Assembly (NCBI GenBank): GCA_016193385.1
Contig: JACPSF010000366.1
Span: forward strand, 1 to 10,880
Source: Deltaproteobacteria bacterium
GTDB taxonomy: Bacteria > Desulfobacterota_B > Binatia > UBA9968
Reading direction: 5' to 3'
DNA: 10,880 nt
Shown here piece by piece: positions 7,814-10,880 of the stretch. Within the stretch, counting starts at the first letter, position 1; each line of letters starts with the position of its first letter. A model generated the notes under the pieces. That model had not been told where the DNA came from. It did no database searches and was given only the letters and a program-made list of their open reading frames with translations. Made by a program: the position numbers and the translations under genes.

Positions 7814-7834
7814 CACGGCAAAAGGCAGGCCCTT
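7782..7834 (-). terminator. Rho-independent terminator of the minus-strand small transcript
   Basis: AAGGGCCTGCC (7788-7798) and GGCAGGCCCTT (7824-7834) are perfect 11-bp inverted repeats. Read on the complement, the GC-rich stem runs directly into a tract of eight T (7782-7789). The plus-strand reading has no T-tract, so the signal works for minus-strand transcription only. The loop is 25 nt, longer than usual, and contains the HEAT gene stop codon. Confidence 0.7.
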
Positions 7835-7898
7835 CGGTGGACTGAGGGGGTTTTCCAGGCTCCGAGCCTGAATCCCCGTCAAAGATTCAGCTCAGAGC

Positions 7899-7940
7899 CT
7901 AAGTCTCAGCCACCTCGCAGTCACAACATTTGTCTATCAT
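7899..7940 (-). CDS. Predicted 13-residue Cys-rich micropeptide
   Basis: The ORF encodes MIDKCCDCEVAET and ends in TAG. It is too short for any coding statistic. Support comes from what surrounds it: AAGGAGGTG (7949-7957), a nine-base match to the 16S anti-Shine-Dalgarno, lies 8 nt before the ATG, better than for any other gene in this window. A near-consensus promoter lies about 30 nt further upstream. The strong hairpin of the host RNA begins in the stop codon, so the UAG forms the base of the stem. The CC-x-C cluster could bind a metal or be redox active, or the codons could act only as a stalling leader, but both are speculation. No family is recognised. Confidence 0.4.
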   Translation of the reverse strand: MIDKCCDCEVAET

Positions 7941-7973
7941 GTTTGGACCACCTCCTTTCCCTGCTGAGCCCTA

Positions 7974-8002
7974 AGTTTACGGAACTGGTCCATAACTGTC
8001 AA
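7974..8002 (-). promoter_or_regulatory. Sigma-70-type promoter for the small transcript
   Basis: On the complement a perfect TTGACA (7997-8002) is followed at the optimal 17-nt spacing by TAAACT (7974-7979, four of six consensus). Transcription would begin near 7965-7969. It lies downstream of pgeF on the same strand and is separated from it by a repeat array, so the unit is probably independent of pgeF. Confidence 0.55.
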
Positions 8003-8017
8003 TAAAAAATTAAAAGC

Positions 8018-8089
8018 TCAGCTATTAGCCAAGAGTCTAGAGTAAACCTTAAAAAATATTAGTGCTGAAGGCTGACGGCTAAAGGCTAT
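8018..8089. repeat. Facing arrays of degenerate 7-bp repeats after pgeF
   Basis: The left arm is TCAGCTA, TTAGCCA (8018-8031). The right arm, in opposite orientation, is GTGCTGA, AGGCTGA, CGGCTAA, AGGCTAT (8062-8089), whose complement reads ATAGCCT, TTAGCCG, TCAGCCT, TCAGCAC. A 30-nt AT-rich spacer separates them. The right arm touches the pgeF stop codon. Layout matches 1726-1802 and the unit matches 9911-9938. Confidence 0.65.
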
Positions 8090-8862
8090 CACAGCCAACC
8101 GATGAAACTCATCTGGTGGCCGGTCTTTCCCCTTAGCCGCCGGTAGGAGAAGAAGTCCTCCGGCGCGCAGCTTGTGCACGGACCAACCCGATAGATTTTT
8201 TCTGGAGCGATTCCCGCCTTTTCCAACTGCAAACGATTGAGCTCCCTCAGGTCGAGGAAGGTTTTGCCGTTCCTGGACAGAAGCGTACTCCCGGTCATGG
8301 CCTTCCACCTCTGGAGCATCGGGAAAGAAACGTCCGTGCCGACTTCGTAGCAGCAAGGGCCAATGGACGGTCCCAGCGCCACCTCGATTTCGGCTGGCTC
8401 GACTCCATAGCTGTCACGAAGGTGTTCGACCATTTTTTGGGCTAAGCCGGCAAGCGTCCCCCGCCAACCCGCATGAACCGCCGCAGCAAGCTTCTTCGTG
8501 GGGGTCATATAGAGAACCGGCACGCAGTCTGCGGTCAGCACACCTAAAAAGATCTCCTTCTCCCGTGTCGCCATCCCGTCGGCCTCGCCGACAACCTTGA
8601 GCCGTCCGTCTTTGACGTCCAGGATCTGGTCCCCATGGACCTGCCTCATGGTGACAATCGTGAGATCATGGACGCCGACGGCCTTCTTGACATCGCAAAG
8701 GATGTCCTTGACGATTTGCGGATCATCGCCCACGCCAAAAGCAAGATTGAGGCTGGCATAAGAGCCCGCGCTCTTCCCCCCGCGCCGGCCCAAAAATCCG
8801 TGACGAAATTCTTCGTGCGTCTCCCAGTTTGGAACCTTAAGCCAGACCAGCTCCATCGGCAA
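8089..8862 (-). CDS. pgeF: PgeF/YfiH family protein (peptidoglycan editing factor, multicopper-oxidase-like LACC1 fold)
   Basis: A 257-residue cytoplasmic enzyme of the DUF152/YfiH family. Family members have been reported as purine nucleosidase/phosphorylase or deaminase enzymes, as laccase-like oxidases, and in E. coli as a factor that keeps wrong residues out of peptidoglycan. The zinc/copper-site residues are present: His76 in QVHGD, Cys113 in TADCVPVLY, His130 in AVHAGWRGTLAG. The family motifs LGPSIGPCCYEVG (163-175) and CTSCAPEDFFSYRR (229-242) follow. Length is normal. TTG at 8860-8862 is used as start because AAAGGAA lies 9 nt upstream; ATG at 8856 (two codons later) is nearly as likely. 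The gene is divergent from bioB. A complement TATCAT at 8907-8912 could be its -10. Which of the reported activities applies here cannot be told from sequence. Confidence 0.9.
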   Translation of the reverse strand: MPMELVWLKVPNWETHEEFRHGFLGRRGGKSAGSYASLNLAFGVGDDPQIVKDILCDVKKAVGVHDLTIVTMRQVHGDQILDVKDGRLKVVGEADGMATREKEIFLGVLTADCVPVLYMTPTKKLAAAVHAGWRGTLAGLAQKMVEHLRDSYGVEPAEIEVALGPSIGPCCYEVGTDVSFPMLQRWKAMTGSTLLSRNGKTFLDLRELNRLQLEKAGIAPEKIYRVGPCTSCAPEDFFSYRRLRGKTGHQMSFIGWL

Positions 8863-8887
8863 AGATTATGGTTCCTTTGCTTGTGAG

Positions 8888-8916
8888 TTGCAAGGCGGAA
8901 ACCCGCATGATACAAA
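8888..8916 (+). promoter_or_regulatory. Possible bioB promoter
   Basis: TTGCAA (8888-8893), a 17-nt spacer and TACAAA (8911-8916) give a weak sigma-70 match with a predicted start near 8923. It overlaps a possible pgeF -10 on the other strand. No long BirA-type inverted repeat is seen in the 73-bp intergenic region. Confidence 0.3.
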
Positions 8917-8935
8917 GCGCGGGTGGAGGAATGAG

Positions 8936-9904
8936 ATGGACTTTGAGAGCTTAGCGGAAAAATCGCTTCGGGGAGAGATCATCACGCGTGAAGAGAGCAT
9001 GGGCGTGCTGCATGCACCCGATCAGGAGCTGCCGGACCTTTTGGCTGCCGCCTTTAAGGTGCGCCATCGCTATTTTGGCAGAAAGGTTCAGATCCACGTC
9101 CTCCAGAACGCCAAGAGCGGCCTCTGTCCTGAAGATTGCCACTACTGTTCGCAGTCTTCAGTTTCAAACGCTCAGATCGACAGGTATCCGCTTCTGCCCC
9201 GCGAGAAGCTCCTCGAAGGCGCCTACAGGGCCAAAGCTGCGGGAGCTGTGCGCTACTGCATGGTGAACAGCGGCAGGGGCCCAAACCAGAGGGAGATTGA
9301 GGAGATGGCCGAAGTCGTAAGGGGAATCAAAGAAAAGGTCTCGATTAACATTTGCTGCTCGCTTGGAATTATGAACGAAGCCAAAGCCAAGATCCTCAAA
9401 CAGGCCGGCGTCCAACGCGTCAATCATAACCTCAACACCAGCCGGCGACACCACCCGAATATCTGTACCACACACAGCTACGAGGACCGGCTTGAAACGG
9501 TACAGAACGTCAAGTCCGCAGGGCTATCGTCCTGTTGCGGCGGCCTTATCGGCATGGGCGAAACCGCGCAGGATATCACGGATTTGGCCCTATCCTTGAG
9601 AGAATTGGACGTAGATTCCATCCCGGTGAACTTGCTCCACTCGATTCCCGGGACACCACTGGAAGGACCCAACGGCTTGACTCCACAGCGGTGTCTGAAG
9701 GCGCTCTGCCTTTTCCGCTTCATTAACCCCAGCAAAGAGATCCGGGTCGGGGGCGGAAGAGAGGTTAATCTGCGCTCGCTTCAGCCCATGAGCCTTTATC
9801 CGGCCAACTCTATCTTTGTCAACGGCTATCTCACGACCCCGGGACAGAGGGCGACGGAAGCACACCGGATGATAGAGGATCTCGGATTCGAAGTTGAGGA
9901 ATAA
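8936..9904 (+). CDS. bioB: Biotin synthase, radical SAM
   Basis: A 322-residue enzyme that inserts sulfur into dethiobiotin, the last step of biotin synthesis. The radical SAM [4Fe-4S] motif CPEDCHYC gives Cys64, Cys68, Cys71. The [2Fe-2S] ligands are expected at Cys108 (RYCMVNSGRG), Cys140 or 141 (NICCSLG), Cys200 or 201 (SSCCGGLIGMGE) and Arg270 (EIRVGGGRE). The stretch NHNLNTS followed by a His-His pair and THSYEDR resembles Bacillus-type BioB. ATG 8936 is chosen because GGAGGA ends 5 nt before it; an upstream in-frame TTG at 8888 would add 16 residues unlike the family. No other bio genes adjoin it, but the product serves the biotin-dependent carboxylase encoded at the left end of the window. 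Confidence 0.96.
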   Translation: MDFESLAEKSLRGEIITREESMGVLHAPDQELPDLLAAAFKVRHRYFGRKVQIHVLQNAKSGLCPEDCHYCSQSSVSNAQIDRYPLLPREKLLEGAYRAKAAGAVRYCMVNSGRGPNQREIEEMAEVVRGIKEKVSINICCSLGIMNEAKAKILKQAGVQRVNHNLNTSRRHHPNICTTHSYEDRLETVQNVKSAGLSSCCGGLIGMGETAQDITDLALSLRELDVDSIPVNLLHSIPGTPLEGPNGLTPQRCLKALCLFRFINPSKEIRVGGGREVNLRSLQPMSLYPANSIFVNGYLTTPGQRATEAHRMIEDLGFEVEE

Positions 9905-9910
9905 AAGCTT

Positions 9911-9938
9911 TCAGCCATTAGCCATCAGCATTCAGCTT
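9911..9938. repeat. Array of four degenerate 7-bp repeats after bioB
   Basis: TCAGCCA, TTAGCCA, TCAGCAT, TCAGCTT follow one another without gaps, starting 6 bp after the bioB stop. The unit agrees with the array at 8018-8089. No facing second arm was found before the next gene. The rest of the 118-bp intergenic region shows no clear terminator. Confidence 0.65.
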
Positions 9939-10022
9939 CTTATTCGAAGAAACTACTTTTTCTTATCCCAGGATCGGCGTTGCTAGAAGCGGAGTGGATC
10001 GAGGAGTGAGTAGCGACGCGCA

Positions 10023-10880
10023 TCACTCTATTCCGAGGTTTTTTATCAACGTCGCAAGGTATTTTTCGTGCAGGCCGAGAGCTCTCGCTGCTGTAGCACG
10101 GTTCCCGCCGCTCTGGGAAAGGGCCCGGAGAATCACTTCTCGTCTGCAAGCCTCCAAGGTCCTGCGGTAAGAGAGGTTTGCCGTGGGAGCCACAGGTCCG
10201 GTCGCAGCGATTCTAGAGGGAAGATCCCGGAGTTCAATCCTTGGCCCCTGTCCCAAAACGACCGCTCTCTCAATGACATTGGCGAGTTCCCGGACGTTGC
10301 CGGGCCACTCATAGGTGACCAGCTTCTCTAAGGCCTCTTGGCTGATCTCGCTGAAGGTTTTTTTGGCTTCCTGTGAGAAGCGCCTCATGAAATAATGGGT
10401 GAGAGATGAAATGTCTTCCTTCCTTTCTTTCAAAGGAGGGAGAGTAACGGGGATGACGTTGAGACGATGATACAGGTCCAGGCGGAAGCGGCCCTCTGAG
10501 ACTGCTCGTTCGAGGTCACAATTGGTTGCGGCGACGATCCTGACATCTACGGTTATCGGTTTGGTGCCTCCCACCCGCTCGAATTCCCGTTCTTGCAGGA
10601 ACCTTAATAGTTTCGTTTGGAGCTCCGGAGAGATGTCGCCGACTTCGTCAAGAAAAACCGTCCCGCCATGGGCAAGCTCCATCTTTCCCTTCTTTAGCTC
10701 GTGGGCTCCGGTGAAAGCCCCCTTTTCATGGCCGAACAGCTCGCTCTCAAGCAGTTCCTTGGAGAGGCCCACGCAGTTAATGGCGACAAAGGGGTTACCT
10801 TTTCTTTCACTCCAGTTGTGGATTGAGCGCGCAAAAATCTCTTTGCCCGTTCCGCTTTCGCCGAGAAGTAAAACAGTTGA
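10023..10880 (-). CDS. Sigma-54-dependent transcriptional activator, NtrC family (partial, C-terminal part)
   Basis: The last 285 residues are present; the N-terminal receiver or sensor domain lies beyond the right edge. The AAA+ domain begins at the edge with Walker A GESGTGKE (fragment residues 7-14). The sigma-54 contact loop GAFTGA (54-59) is in [11 protein letters not shown], Walker B is TVFLDEVGD (74-82), then [26 protein letters not shown] and [19 protein letters not shown] Fis-type helix-turn-helix closes the protein ([25 protein letters not shown]). It would remodel RNA polymerase-sigma-54 at target promoters. Whether it is the partner of the orphan kinase at 5701-6933 cannot be seen; the two are about 3 kb apart on opposite strands. 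No -24/-12 promoter was identified in the window. Confidence 0.95.
   Translation of the reverse strand, partial: STVLLLGESGTGKEIFARSIHNWSERKGNPFVAINCVGLSKELLESELFGHEKGAFTGAHELKKGKMELAHGGTVFLDEVGDISPELQTKLLRFLQEREFERVGGTKPITVDVRIVAATNCDLERAVSEGRFRLDLYHRLNVIPVTLPPLKERKEDISSLTHYFMRRFSQEAKKTFSEISQEALEKLVTYEWPGNVRELANVIERAVVLGQGPRIELRDLPSRIAATGPVAPTANLSYRRTLEACRREVILRALSQSGGNRATAARALGLHEKYLATLIKNLGIE

Larger units (their letters stand above)
7782..7968 (-). ncRNA. Candidate small structured RNA (about 185 nt) with its own promoter and terminator
   Basis: This is a transcript predicted from a promoter at 7974-8002 to a terminator at 7782-7834. In order it contains a purine-rich leader with a strong Shine-Dalgarno, a 13-codon ORF (7899-7940), a 17-bp hairpin with one bulged G and one G-U pair (7884-7900 with 7857-7874, 9-nt loop), and the terminator. 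An outer helix, CTCAGCCACC (7905-7914) with GGTGGACTGAG (7836-7846), can enclose the hairpin. The 5' leader CTCAGC can instead pair with GCTGAG at 7905-7910, which would compete with the outer helix. I do not recognise it as 6S, SRP, tmRNA or RNase P RNA. It could be a dual-function small RNA, a tiny-peptide mRNA, or a decayed leader. Confidence 0.45.

Noticed and set aside
7899..7940. UAG readthrough or recoding (pyrrolysine-type) in the micropeptide
   Set aside because: The frame beyond UAG meets UGA after three codons; the hairpin after the stop is better explained as an RNA structure, and no pyl genes are in view.
7782..7968. Identity of the small RNA as 6S, SRP, tmRNA or RNase P RNA
   Set aside because: 5' and 3' ends do not pair as in 6S; the SRP GGAAG-containing apical motif, a tRNA-like T-arm with CCA, and RNase P core motifs are all absent.
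8862..8935. BirA-type biotin operator
   Set aside because: No TTGTAAACC-like half-sites or long inverted repeat is present; only a 4-bp GCGG/CCGC stem is seen.
9911..9938. The heptad arrays as a CRISPR
   Set aside because: The unit is 7 bp with no spacers and no cas genes are present.
10004..10028. GAGTGA/TCACTC inverted repeat at the sigma-54 regulator stop codon as a terminator
   Set aside because: A 6-bp stem with a 13-nt loop and no T-tract on either strand; too weak to call.

Overview
The window looks like chromosomal DNA from a Gram-negative, moderately GC-rich bacterium. The mix of genes suggests an uncultured member of the former Deltaproteobacteria (Desulfobacterota) or a neighbouring lineage such as Methylomirabilota or Binatota. 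They include a three-part biotin-dependent acyl-CoA carboxylase, a sigma-54 activator, a multi-pass histidine kinase, a PgeF (YfiH) homologue, and intergenic 7-bp repeat arrays. The lineage is inference from gene content; no rRNA or marker gene is present. No phage or plasmid gene is seen.

Positions 1-3427 hold a minus-strand operon: a strong promoter (3400-3427), then the carboxyltransferase subunit (pccB-type), the biotin carboxylase (accC-type) and the start of a biotin carboxyl carrier protein that runs off the left edge. Together they would carboxylate an acyl-CoA, most likely propionyl-CoA. Positions 3528-7813 are on the plus strand: an M24 peptidase, a glycerophosphodiester phosphodiesterase, an orphan six-TM histidine kinase and a HEAT-repeat protein. 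A TA-flanked MITE-like element (6931-7067) separates the last two and contributes the kinase stop codon.

Positions 7782-8002 contain what looks like an unannotated minus-strand transcription unit of about 185 nt. It has a TTGACA-17-TAAACT promoter, an almost full-length Shine-Dalgarno sequence, a 13-codon Cys-rich ORF, a 17-bp hairpin that begins at the ORF's stop codon, and a U-tract terminator overlapping the 3' end of the HEAT gene. This is the strongest candidate for something undescribed here.

Positions 8089-9904 carry divergent pgeF (minus) and bioB (plus) separated by about 70 bp. BioB makes the biotin needed by the carboxylase at the left end. The right edge (10023-10880) is the C-terminal part of a sigma-54-dependent regulator on the minus strand. 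Degenerate 7-bp repeat arrays occur in three intergenic spaces (1726-1802, 8018-8089, 9911-9938); in the first two they are arranged as facing inverted arms.
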